Origin: Lasioglossum baleicum
Taxonomy: Eukaryota; Arthropoda; Insecta; Hymenoptera; Halictidae
NCBI RefSeq assembly: GCF_051020765.1
Contig: NW_027469187.1
Location: forward strand, 310,001 to 374,000
Length of the DNA stretch: 64,000 nt
Reading direction: 5' to 3'
Position 1 is the first letter of the stretch. Each line of letters begins with the position of its first letter. The notes beneath the pieces were generated by a model, which searched no databases, was not told the origin of the DNA, and saw only the letters and a list, made by a program, of their open reading frames with translations. The position numbers were made by a program, and so were the translations under genes. This document shows, piece after piece, positions 51,721 to 64,000 of this stretch.

Positions 51721-52917
51721 GGAAAGACATAATAATTCAAGAGGTAGAAAACAGCCAAATAATAACGGATGAAATTAAAACTGTGTACTCATATCACACA
51801 GAAACAAAAATTACACTAATATTTATTATAAAAGAATTACCAGACACTATGGAACAAATATACACCATCAAAGCAACCTAAAAGAATACTACAAACATCA
51901 AGAAACAGACTATGAAACTACAGACTATCAAACTATAAAGACAAAAGTTAATAGTCCCCATCGACAATTAGACATACTACGAATACTGCTACACCTTAGA
52001 CCAAAAAGTGGACTTACCTATGACTGCGTCACAGGTAAAGTATCCAAATCATTATTTGGATCATTGGACGGAACTGACCTCAAACTTGTGAATGAAAATC
52101 TGGACAAACTTTCTGACCAACCGAATACATTCTCTCAAATAATACAAAAACCAAGCATCATTGATCATAAGTTTCATTCATGATGAAGCATTACAACACT
52201 TATTCATCTAGTATCTAGGAGATACTAGGATGGGACAAATAGAAAATAAGGATCATTTAATTGATACATTATTATTTATACATATAATATTGGTAGACCT
52301 AGTCAATAGAATCGATGACTTTTACCTCATGTTCATAATACAAAAAGGGTGTAATAGACATAATATTCATACCTACAGATACATTTATAAGTACAATGGA
52401 GAAATTAACTACTTTCCATTATCAATTCATAGAACCAACCATATCCAACTTTCAATCAATAATCGAAATTAGCGAATTAGTTCTAGCTACGAAAGAAGAC
52501 ACTTTGATATACCTAATTAAAACTCCAATATTAGAAAGAGAACCATGGAAACTTGTAAAATACTACGCTGCAACCACAAAATAAGGAGAAATATTGATGG
52601 TCCCAATTCTGAACCACGTATATGCGCTAATACGAACATCCGCACACATAATAATGGACAACGAGCAATTGCGAACACTATGTAAAACCACCAGTATAGG
52701 ATTAGTTTGTAGAAATAATCAACCGGTACGATACGGCAAAGAAGAAAATGTATGTAAATCGAAATGAAGCACGGCTATATTCTAGATGGATCACCGAACA
52801 TTTATACCCATGAAAATAAGTAACAAGTGCATAACAATACCCGAGAAGAGTACATCAATTTCGGCCTTATGTACAACACATGAATCGCTTCACCTAGAAA
52901 AACCTAGAATAATTTCA
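51721..52917 (+). pseudogene. env remnant of GYP-2, truncated
   Basis: After integrase, short fragments in several frames resemble errantivirus envelope. One is KVSKSLFGSLDGTD at about 52036-52078, matching in form and place the GSISKGLFG segment of GYP-1. Another is a Cys-bearing stretch near 52680-52770. Stops separate them, and the gene is cut by satB before any transmembrane segment. The identification is by position and the shared short motif. Confidence 0.55.
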
Positions 52918-55900
52918 GCTGTTGCGAGCGTCATGCTTAGTGCTCACTCATACAATTGAGTAGACATTATAGCTGAAGCACACCTTATTTTCAAATATAA
53001 ATTAGGAGATTGCGTGTCCAACCGTTCGAGATCGTTACATCCTTATATGATAGTCGAACGACTGAGTCAATAGCTTCACATATCCTGTTATTCCGAAAAT
53101 GATACCAGTTATTTCGGGAGCAAATGAACTGTACTGAATTGGGAATAGATACCTCAATTCACGGATTGAAAATTGAAGCAGGCCGTGATACCGTTGTAGA
53201 TCATTACCCATAGGTGTAGGTTCAAATTTCTTACAGAATGAATTACACTCCGAAAAACTAACCCGCTGTATAAAGAGTATAACTTCATGTTCGGAGACAC
53301 AAATTAGTCTACATTGTTGTGACGGGCACCTTAATATCATTAATGATTAAGCAGATCGAGTGTAGAACCGTTCCAGAACATTACCACCTTCGGAGAGAAT
53401 CGCACACTTATGTTAGTATCTTCACCTATCCTGCGATTTGGAGAGTCAAACCATGTATTCCGGGAGTAGTTGCCCTGTACAGTATTGGCAATATTGCTGG
53501 CAAAGTACAGAGACAAGCCGTTGGAGAAGGTTGCCTATTGGTAGAGAGTCAAACATTACACTAAGTGCCTTACTTTTCGCGAATCTAGCCCGCTGTGTCG
53601 AAAGTATAACTACGTGATCAGAGAGATAAATTAGTATGGATCTTAGTAACAGGCAACTTAATTGCATGCAAGAATAAGGGGATCATGGACCAAACCGTTC
53701 GATCACCATACCACCTTCTTTGAGGGTCGATCTTCTAAGTTATTAGCATCAGCGCTCCTGTTATTCTGAAAGGCCAACCAGATATCCCGTGAGTAAATAT
53801 GCTGTACTAAATTGGCACTGAACACGTTTATTTGCGGCTACAATATTAAAGTACGCCATCAATCTGTTGTTGAACGATTCTTAATGGTACAGAGACACAC
53901 CTATGACAGACGGCCTTGCCTTCTGAGAAGATGAGCAGCTGTACCGAGAATATAACTTCGTTTTCGAAGAAGCAAATGATTACACGTTTTGGTGACGGGC
54001 ACCATAACATCATGTATGAATAAGAAGATCGTGTGTCGAAAGATTGCAGGGCGTTACCACCTTCCTAGTGTATCGAATGGTTATGCCTGTTTCTTCACTT
54101 ATCCCATGATTCAGACTGTCAAACCGAGTACTCCGGGAGTAAATCCGCGGAACGGTTTTGGCACTAGACACCTTAATTGACGGATTGAATATTATAGTGG
54201 GGCGTGAAACCGCTTGAGAACGTAACCAGTTGGTATGCAGACAAATCCATTACCAAAGGCCATACCATCCGAGAAATTAACCGGCTGTATCTAGAGCATA
54301 TCTTCGCGTACGGAGAATCAAATTGTTGTAAAGTTTAGTGACAGGAATCACAATTTCATGTACTATATAGAAGATGGAGTGTCAATCCGTTAGAGAACGA
54401 TAGAACCTTCTTTGGTAGTCGATTGGCCAAGTCAATACCTTCACCCATACTGTGATTCCGAAATTCAAACCATATATTCCGGAAGTAAATCCGCTGAATA
54501 GTATTGGCAATAGATATCTTAATTCACAGTTTGTATATAAGCGTAAAGCGTCAAACCGTTCGAGAACGTTACTAATTGCTATTAAATGAAACGATTTACT
54601 GAAGACCATATCCTCCGAGACCTTAACCCGATGTACGTAGAACATTACTTCGTACACAGAGATACAAGTTAGTATACATTTTAGTGACAAGCACCTTAAT
54701 TTCATGCACGAATTAAAACATTGTGGGTATAACCGTTCGAGAACATTATAACCTCCTTTGGAAATCGAACGGCTAAGTCTATAGCATCCCCCAACCTGTG
54801 ATTCCTTGCACCATACAATGTATTCCTAGAGTAAATCAGCCGTACATCATTGGCATTAGACACCATATTTCAGGCTATAGATATTAAGGTATACTGTTAA
54901 ACCGATGTGGAACGTAACGTATTGATATATGGTCAAACTTTTTACCGAAGGCCTTACCGTTCGTGAATCTAACCCCATGTATCGAGAGCATAACTTCGTG
55001 TTCGCAGATGGAAAGTAGTATTCATTTTAATTACTAGCACCTTAATTCCATGTATGCACTAGAAGATCGGGTGTCAAGCCGTTCGAGATCGTTACCAGCA
55101 TCTTTGAGATTCGAGCGCCTGTGTTAATACCTGCACCAATATTTGTGATTTCACAATTTCAATATTAAAGTGGAGTGTCGAACCGAATGAGAACGTTACC
55201 AATTGGTACAACGTCATACCTTTCAAGGAGGACCTTACCATCCGTGATCCTAACACGCCGAATCGAGAATATAGCTACGTGTCCGGAGATAGAAATAATA
55301 ACAAAAATATAAATAATAAACACCATAAATCACGGTTTTAATATAAAAGTGGAGCGTAGAACCATGTGAGAACGATACGAACACCTATAACGTCAAACGC
55401 TACACCGTAGGATTTGCCTTCCTTGTACCTATCCCGCTGTTTCGTGAGTTTATCTTCGTTATCAGAGAAACAAACAGGTACATATTTTAGTGACGGTCAC
55501 GTTAGTTTCATGTTTGAGGTAGAAGATCGACGGTCAAACCGTTCGAGAACGTTATCACTTGCTCTGGAGTCGATCCTTACACAGAAGATCTTCCCTTCCG
55601 AGAAACAACACGCGCTGTGGCGAGAGTATAAATCCATGTTCAGGGGAACAAATTGGTATACATTTTAGGGACGGGCCCATTATTATCATGTATGTAATGG
55701 AACATAGAGGGTGAAACCGCTCGGGGCCGTTACCAACTTCATTTAGTGTCGAACGGCTAAGTCTAATGTTTCATCTGTCCTATGATTCCGAGCATCATAC
55801 CAGATATTCCGGGAGTTCATCCACTGAACAGTACTGGGAATAGACACTTTAGTTCTGTGTTTGAATATTAAAGTACAGCGTCAAACCGTTTGAGAGCGTT

Positions 55901-58900
55901 ACCATTTGGTATAATGTGAAAGGATTTACCGAAGACCTTACCTTCCATGAAGCTAACCCCCTCTATCGAGAGCATAACTTCGTGTTCACAGAATGAAATT
56001 AGCAAGTACTTACGGGCACCTTATCGTTATGTATGAATTGGAAAATCCGGGCTCAAAACTTCCGAGAACGTTACCACCTTCTTTGAGATTCGAAGGGCTA
56101 AGTCAATAGATTCACCTATCCTGTGATTCCGAGAGCCATATGAGGTATACCGGGTGTAAATACGTACTACATTATGGGCAACAGGCACTTTAATTCACGG
56201 AATGAATACTAAAGTAGTGAGTTAAACCGTCGGCGATCATTACCAATTCGTACTAATATCATTCTTTTTACCAAATACTTTACCTTCCGAGAACCTAATC
56301 TGCTGTGTCGTGTGTCTTTGTTATTACTCACGGAATCAAATCAGTCGCCAAACCAGCAGACAGACACCACATTCTTATGAATAAATATCAAAATCGAGAA
56401 ACAATCCGTTCGAGATCGTTACCACCTACTTTTAGAGTCGAACGGTTGAGTCAATAGTTTCTCCTATCCCGTGGTTTCAAGCGTCAAGCCACGTACTCCG
56501 GAAATAAATCCGCTGAACATCATTGACAATAGACACATTAATTCACGGTATGAATATTAAAGTAGAGAGTCAAACCTTCTGAGAACATTACCAATTGGTA
56601 TGAAGTCCTTCGTTTTATCGAAGTCCTTACCTTCCGAGAAGCTATCCCGCTGTTCTGAGAGTATAGCATCGTGTTTAGAGACACATATTGGTATATATTT
56701 TAGGGGCGGCACCTTAATTTCATGTATAAATTCGATGATCGGAGGTGAATCAGTTCCAGAACGTTACCAACCACTTTGACATTCGAACGGCTAAGTTAAC
56801 AGCTTCACCTATCCTGTGATTCCAAGGCGAAAACGAGGTAATCCGGGAGTAAATCCGCTGGTCGGTTCGATTATTAAAGTGGTGCATCAAATCGTTGTTG
56901 AAGTTTGCCAATTGGTATGGAGTCAAACATTTTTCCGACGGGCATACCTCCCGTGAACCTGTCCCTCTGTATCGAGAGTATAACTTCACGTTCAGACAAG
57001 GAAACGAGTATACATTTTAGTGACGGCACACAATTCCATGTACGAATTACGAGATACAGAGACAAACCCTTGGAGGACGCTACCACTCCCTTTGATATTC
57101 GAACCACTATGTCAATGGCTTCATGTGTACTGTGAAACCGAGAGTCAATTCAGGTGTTCCGGGTGTAAATCCGCAGAAGAGTATTGGCATTTGACACCGT
57201 ATTACACAGTATGAATAATTAAGTGCACTGTCAATCTGTTGTAGCTTGTTACCTATTGGCATAGAGTCATACTTTTAACCGAAGGCTATACCTTCCGAGA
57301 AGTTAACCCGCTGCACCGAGAGTAAAACTTCGTGATCAGAGAAAGAAGTTAGTATTCATTTCAAAGACGGGCACCATAACTTTATGCATGAATTACAGGA
57401 TCGAGGGTCAAGCAGTTCGAGTACGTTACCGCCCTATTTGAGGTTCGAACGGCCCTGTCAATATCTTGTCCTATGCTGTGGTTCTGAGACCCAAACCAGG
57501 TATTCCGGGGGTAAATACGACGAAAAATATTGGCAATAGGCAACTCCATTTACGGTTCGAATATTAACGTGCAGAGTCAAACCGATGTAGAACGTCACCA
57601 ATTGGTGTAGATTGAAACCATTCACCGAAGGCCTTACCCTATACTTTACATTGAAAGTATATCTTCGCGTTCGGAGAAATAAATTGTTATACATCCTGGT
57701 GTGGCGTATCTTAATTTCATGTATGAATTACAAAGTCTAGTGTCAAACCGTTCGAGAATGTTACCACCCGCATTGAGAGCCGAAAGGCTAAGTCAATAGC
57801 TTCACCTGTACTATGATACCGACAGTGAATCAAGGTAGTACAGTATTGAATCCGCTAAGCAGTTCTGGAAATAGGCACCTCAATTCGAGGTACGAATATC
57901 ACAGCAGAGGGTCAAACCGATTATGATCGATACCAATTGATATGAAGACATTCTTGTTACAGTATACCTTACCTTTCGAGAACATAACCCTGTGTATCGA
58001 GAGAATTACTTCGTGTTCAGAGAAGTAAATTAGTACACAGTTTAGCGACGGCACCGTAATTTCATGTATGAATTAGAAGATGGATTGTCAAGCCTTCGAG
58101 AACGTTACCACCCGCCTTGAGATTCAAACGGCTGCTTCAATAGCTTCACATATCATGTTATTAGCAGAGTCAAACCTGGTACTACGGGAGTAAATACCCT
58201 GAACAGTATTGGAAATAGACACTTCAACTAACGGTTTGAATATTAATGCAGATCGTCAGACAGTTGAAGAACGTTACCAATTGCTACAAATTCAAACGAT
58301 TTACCGAAGACCTTACCCTCCGAAAAACTAACCAGCTGAATCGATAATATAACTCCGTGCTCAGAGAAAGTAATTAGTCTCCATTTTAGTGACGGGCACC
58401 TTAGTTTCACCAACGAATTTGAATGTCGAGGGTCAATCCGCTCGAGAACGATTCCACCAGCTTTGAGAGTCGAACGGATAAGTCAGTAGCCCAACATATC
58501 CTGAGATTCTGAGAGTTCAACCAGGTAATTCAAGAGCAAATCCTCTGAAGAGTATTAAGAATTGACACCCTAATTCACGGTATGAAAATTAATATAAAGA
58601 GTCAAACCGACGAAGAACATTGCCAATGCCCATAAGGGCATTCCTTCTACCGAATACTATAACTTCCGAGAACCTACCAGTTGTATCGCGTGTCCAGCTT
58701 AATGTGCACGGAAACAAATTAGTGGATATTTTGACAGACGAGCATCAGATGTGCTTGCGCGATTGTCAATATCGAAGGCCAATGCGTTCGAGAATGTTAC
58801 CTCCTGCTGTGAGCGACGAACGGCTATGTCAATGGCTTTACCTATCCAGTGATTTGGCGAGTCAAACCAGGTATTGCTGGAGCAAATGCGCTGAACCGTA

Positions 58901-61900
58901 TTGCCAATAAACACCTTAGTTCACAGATTTAATGAAATAGTAGATCGTCAAAGCGTTTTAGAGCGCTAATAATTGGAATAAAGTCAAAGGCTTCACCGAA
59001 GACCTTACCCCCCGAAAAAATAACCAGCTGCAGCGTGTGCATAACCTCGTATCCAGAGAAAGAAATTGGTATTCATGTCAGTGGCGGGCACCTTATCTTC
59101 ATGTATGAATTACAAAATCGATGCTGAAACCGTTCGAGAATTTTAGCACCCTCTATGAGAGTTGAACAGATAAGTCCATAGCTTGTGGTACCGAGGGTCA
59201 AATCTGGTAATCCGGGAGTATCTCCGCTGAAGGAGATTGGCAACTGACACCTTAACATACAGTTTGAAAATTAAAATAGATCGTGAAACTGTTTGTGAGT
59301 GTTCTCAATTTTTAGAGAGTCACACGCTTTACCGAAGGCCGCACCATCCGCGAACCTCACCCACTTCGACGACAGTATAATTTCGAGTGCAGAGGATCAA
59401 ATTAGTAAACATTATAGTGACGGGGATCTTAATTTCATGTAAGAATTAGGAGGCCGACGGTCAAGCGGATCGAGGAAGTTGCCACATTCTTTGAGAGACG
59501 AAGGGCCACATCGGTTGCTTCATCTATCCTGTGGTGCCGAGAGCCGAACCTAGTATTCCGGAAGTAAGTCCGCTGAGCAGTATTGGCAATGGACACATTA
59601 ATTCACGGTCTGAATATAAAGCAGACAGTCAAACCTATGTAGAACGTTACCTATTGGTATAGAGTCAAACATTTTACCGATAGCCTAACCTTCGGAGACG
59701 CTAAACTGTCGAATCGAGAGTATTACTTCTTGTTCAGCTGATGAAATTAGTAAACACTTTTATGACGGGCACATTAACTTCATTATGAACAAGAAGATCG
59801 AGTTTCAAGCCGCTTGAGGACGTTTTCACCTTCTGTGAGATACGAACGGCTAAGTCAATAACTTCACCTATCCTGTGATTCGGAGAGTCAACCCGGAAAA
59901 ACAGAGAGTAAGTCCGCTGAAGACTATTGGCAATTGACACCTTAATTTACGGCACGAATATTAATGTACAGCGTGAAACCGTTGTAAAACGATACCTACT
60001 GTTATAGTGTCAAATTTTTTACCGCAGGCCATACTTTCCTGGAACATCACCCGATGCATCGAGTGTATAAATTTCGTTTTCAGAGAAAGATGCTAGTATC
60101 CATTTCAGTGACAGGCACATTAACTTTATGTGTGAATTAAAGTATCGGGGGACAAAACGTCCGATAACGTTACCAACTTCTGTAAGTGACGGACGACTAA
60201 GTCAAAAGCTTCATGTGTCCTGTGTTTACGAGAGTCAAACCAGGGATGCCGAGGGTAAATACGCTTATCAAAATTGGCAATAGACCTTAATTCACGGTTT
60301 GAATATTAATGTAGGACGTGAACTCTTTTGAGATCGTTACCAGTTGGTATAAAGTCAAACGTTTTATCAATTACCTGTCGAGAACCTAACACGCTGCAGC
60401 GTGTGTGTTGCTTAGTGTAAACGGAAACAAAGTAGCAGACATTAGAGCACAAACACACCTTATTTTAAAATATGAATTAGAGTGTCGAGTGTCAAACTGT
60501 TTGAGATCGTTACCGTCTTCTTTGGGAGTCGAGCGGCTGAGACAATAGCTTCACGTAGCCTGTGGTTGCGAGAGTCAGACAACATATTCAAAGCGCAAAT
60601 ACGCAGATCAATATTGGCAATGGACACCGTAATTCGCGGTATCAATATTTAGGTTGAGAGTCATACCGTTGGTGAAAGTTAACACCTTCTTCGAATCTGG
60701 AACTGCTAAGTCAATAACTTCACGCACACTTTGACTCCGACGGTCAAACCAGGTATTCCGGGATTTAATCCACTGAACAGTATTGGCCATAGACAACTTA
60801 ATTCACTACATGAATATTAAGGATGAGACTCAAACCGTCTGAGAAGAGTACCGGTTTTTATAAAGTCATTCTTTTTACCCAATACCTTAACATCCGATAA
60901 CCTAACTCTCTGTAGCGGTTGCCTAGCTTAGGGTTCACAGGAACATATTAGTAGACATGTTAGCAGAGGGACACCTTATTTTCATGAATGAATATACAAA
61001 TCCATCGATAAGCAGTTCGAGAACGTTACCACCGTCTTTGAGACTCGAACAGATACTTGAATAGCATCACAACTGCTCTGACTCAGAAATTCAAACCAGG
61101 CATTCCTGTAGGATATCCGCTGAACAGTATTGGCAACTGACACCTTAATTCACGGTTCTAATATTAAAGGAGAGTTGCGAACCGCTATAGAACACTACCA
61201 TTTCGCATAGAATCAAAATTTTTACGAAGGCCTTACCTTACGAGAAGATCAACTCTCTGTAGAAGGTGCCTTGCTTAGTGTTCATGGAAATATATAAGTA
61301 GACACTTTAGTGACGGGCACCATAATTTTATGTATGAATTAGATGATCCAGGTTCAAACCGTTCAAGGACGTTAGCAGATTCTTTGAGAAGCGAACGGCT
61401 AATACAACAGCTACACCTATCCTGTGATTCCGTGTGTCAAACCAGGTATTCCGGGAGTAAATCGGCGGTATAGTATTTGCATCATACAGCCTATTTCACG
61501 GTGTACATATTAAACTCCGTAGTCAATCCATTGTAGATCGTTCGGAATTAGTATTCAGGCAACCTATTTACCCAAGGCCTAACACACGAGAAGCAATCTC
61601 GTGGTATGAAGAAAATATCTTCGTGTTTGGAGAAGCGAATTATTATACATCTGTGCGACGGGAACACTAATTAGATGCATGAACTACAAGATCGAGGGTC
61701 AAACCGTTCGAGAATTTGACCACACTCATGGAGGGTCGAACGTCTTAGCCAACAGCTTCACGTATGTTACACCTTAATACACGGTATGAATATTAAAGCA
61801 GACAGTCATAACCGTTGTAGAACGTTACCTATTGGGATAAAGACAAACCTTTCACCGAAAGCCTTACATTCCGATATAAAAACCCGCCGTTTCGAGAATA

Positions 61901-64000
61901 TAACTTCGTGTTGAGAGATAGACATTAGTGTACCTTCTAGTGATGTGAATCATAATTTCATGTATGAATTAGAAAATCCATGATCAAACCTTCCGGTAAC
62001 GTTACTACCCTCTGTGAAAGACGAACAGCTAAGCCAATAACATAACCTATCCAGTGCTCCGTAGAGTCAAATCTGGTATTCCGAGAGCCATTTCGCTGAA
62101 CATTATTGGGAATAGACACCATAATTCACGCTTTGCATATTAAAGTAGAGCGCCAAACTATTTGAGAACGTGATCAATTTGTATCGTGTCAAACCTTTAA
62201 CCGAAAGACTTACCTACCGTGAATCGAACCCGCTGTACCAAGAGTAAAACGCCGTTTACAGTGGAACAAATTACTATAAGTTCTAACGGCGGGCCCCTTA
62301 ATTCCAGGAATAAATTCGAAGTTCGAGGGTCGAACCGTTCGAGGACGTTACCACCGTCTATGTGAGACGGACGGCTATGTGAATCGCTTCACCTATCCAG
62401 GGATTCGGAGAGCCATATCAGGTAATCCGAAAGTAAATGCACTGAAGAGTATTGGCAACTGACACCCTAATTCACGGTTTGAATATTAAAGCAGGCTGTC
62501 AAGCCGTTGTAGAACATTACCTATTCGTGTAGGGTTAAACATCATAGAGAATGCCGTACCCTCCGAAAATCTGACCAGCTGTATCGAGAGAAAAACAGCT
62601 TGTACAGGGGTGCAAAATTTTATGCACTTTTGTGACGGGGGCAATAATTTCAGGTTTGCATCAGAAGCCGGAGGGCCAAACATTTGGAGAACGTTACCAC
62701 CTGCTGCGAGATACGAACGTCTAAGTCAATTGCTTCACACATCTTGTGATTCTGATAGCCAAACTTAGTATTCCAGGAGTAAATCCGCAGTACAGTATTG
62801 GCAATAGACACGTTAATTCACGGCCTGAACGTTAAAGTAGAGCATCAATTCGTTTGAGAGTGTTACCAATTTGTATCGAGTCAAACATTTCACCAAAAGC
62901 CTTACCTGCTATGAACCTAACCCGCTGTGCCGAGAGTATAACATCGTGTTTAGTGTAAAATATTACTATAAATTTTAGTGGCGGGCTCCTTAATTTCATG
63001 TGTGAGTAAGAAGATCGAGATTCAACCAGCTGGATAACGTTACCACCTTGCTTGTGAGTAGCATCGCTAAGCCAATAGCTTCACCTATACTTTCACTCCG
63101 TGAGTCAAATCTGGAATTCCAGGAGGAAGTCTGCTGAAGAGTTTTGGCCATTGTCACCTTACTTCACGGTGTGAGTATTAACGTAGAGTTAATTCAAACC
63201 GTGTTGAACGTTACCTATTCGCATAGAGTCAACCCTTCTACAGACGACCTGAACTTTCGGGAAGCTTATCCCGCTGTAGGGAAGTGTTTTGGTCAGTGGT
63301 CCCGGAATGTTGCTTGTCGCACAGCTACGTCAATAGCATAACCTATCCTGTGATTCCGATATTTAAACCATGTCGTCCTGGAGTAAATGCGCTGATCGGT
63401 ATTAGCAGAAGACACCTTAGTTCACTGTGAGAATATTGAAGTACAGTATCAAATCGTTGTAGAACGTTACATATTGGTACCAACTCATCCCCTATATGGA
63501 AGGCCTTAGCTACCGAAAAGCTAACCCGCTGTATCCAGATTATTGCTTCGTTCTCAGAGCAACACATTAGTATGCATTTCAGTGACGGCACCCTTAATTG
63601 CATGCGTGAATTCGAAGATCGAGTGTCAAACCATTCGAAATAGTTACCACCTACTTTGAGAATCGAACGGCTCCGAGAGTCAAACCATGTATTCCTCGAA
63701 AAAATTTGCTGTTCAGTATGGTAATAAGAAACCCTATGTGACGGTATAAATGTTAATGTACACAGTCAAATTCCTATAGCACATTACCTACTGGTATAGA
63801 GTCAAACTTTTCACAGAAAGCCTTTCCATCGAGAAGATAACCCGCTGCATCGAGAGTAACTTCGTGTTCAGAGAAGCTGAATAGTAGGCATTTCAGTCAT
63901 GGGCACCTTAAACTGATGTATGAATTGCAAGATTGTTAATCAAACCTATCGAGAACGTTACCACCTTCTGTAAGATACGAACGGCTAAGTAAATAGCTTC
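52918..64000 (+). repeat. SatB satellite array, about 346-bp dimeric units
   Basis: About 32 units run to the end of the window. ACCGTTCGAGAACGTTACCACC or a variant recurs near 53022, 53366, 53692, 54039, 54388, 54732, 55079, 55706, 56058, 56405 and onward, a period of about 346 bp. Each unit has two diverged halves of about 173 bp, both starting GTCAAACCGTT..GAACGTTACCA. One half ends GACACCTTAATTCACGG, the other GGGCACCTTAATTTCATG. Some units are shortened, for example near 53490-53530, 55140-55340 and 61740-61780. Open frames here are short and carry no domain. No gene is supported anywhere in this 11 kb. Confidence 0.93.

Larger units (their letters stand above)
46019..52917 (+). mobile_element. 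GYP-2: second env-bearing gypsy retroelement relic
   Basis: Domain order on the plus strand is gag, protease, RT, RNase H, integrase, env, as in GYP-1, to which it is related but not identical (for example LRLEEYDYEIEYKIG against LRLEEYEYQIIHTKG). The left end begins TGTTGTGACGCC at 46020, plausible for an LTR start; roughly 46020-46560 is a noncoding leader and no LTR end or primer site is resolved. The right end is cut inside env, directly against satB at about 52918, so there is no 3' LTR. A piggyBac-type MITE interrupts pol. The element separates satA from satB. Confidence 0.85.

Noticed and set aside
1..64000. CRISPR-like regular repeats
   Set aside because: All regular repeats are long head-to-tail satellites with no unique spacers of uniform length, and the sequence is eukaryotic.
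52918..64000. CENP-B box in the satellites
   Set aside because: No string close to the mammalian box was found by eye in the satA, satB or satC consensus; a pattern search allowing mismatches would settle it.

Overview
The window reads as pericentromeric-type heterochromatin of an animal, most likely an insect. Three unrelated AT-rich tandem satellites fill most of it. The only protein-coding material is decayed transposable elements: piggyBac elements flanked by TTAA, and env-bearing Ty3/gypsy elements of the errantivirus kind. I see no intact host gene, no rRNA or tRNA gene and no CRISPR array. The species cannot be named from this sequence.

Satellites (my names; periods come from spacing of recurring landmarks). 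SatA has monomers of about 312 bp. It is in + orientation at 1-4932, 8058-15590, 17749-19237, 24498-24825 and 43333-46018, and in - orientation at 22166-22654, 23438-24497 and 34326-37440. SatC has monomers of about 131 bp, + at 19238-22165 and - at 37441-43332. SatB has units of about 346 bp made of two diverged halves of about 173 bp. It is + at 52918-64000 (running off the window) and occurs as a 0.8 kb inverted island at 22655-23437.

Mobile elements. PB-1 (4937-8053), PB-2 (15595-17744) and PB-3 (26399-29305, inside a gypsy element) are piggyBac-family transposons, each with one broken transposase gene. Each has TTAA at both ends except PB-1, whose left copy is TTAG. GYP-1 (24826 to about 34325, - strand) and GYP-2 (about 46019-52917, + strand) are gypsy relics with gag, protease, RT, RNase H, integrase and env remains. 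A 558-bp piggyBac-type MITE with TTAA flanks (48198-48755) sits inside the pol region of GYP-2.

How it fits together. The order is satA+, satC+, then a block (22166-43332) in which satA, satB, satC and GYP-1 all run backwards, then satA+, GYP-2 and satB+. One inversion of about 21 kb would restore satC beside satC and satA beside satA. Longer satA monomers of about 404-420 bp lie next to the satA/satB and satA/satC borders. Nothing here looks like a new gene system; the interest is satellite architecture and nested transposon history.
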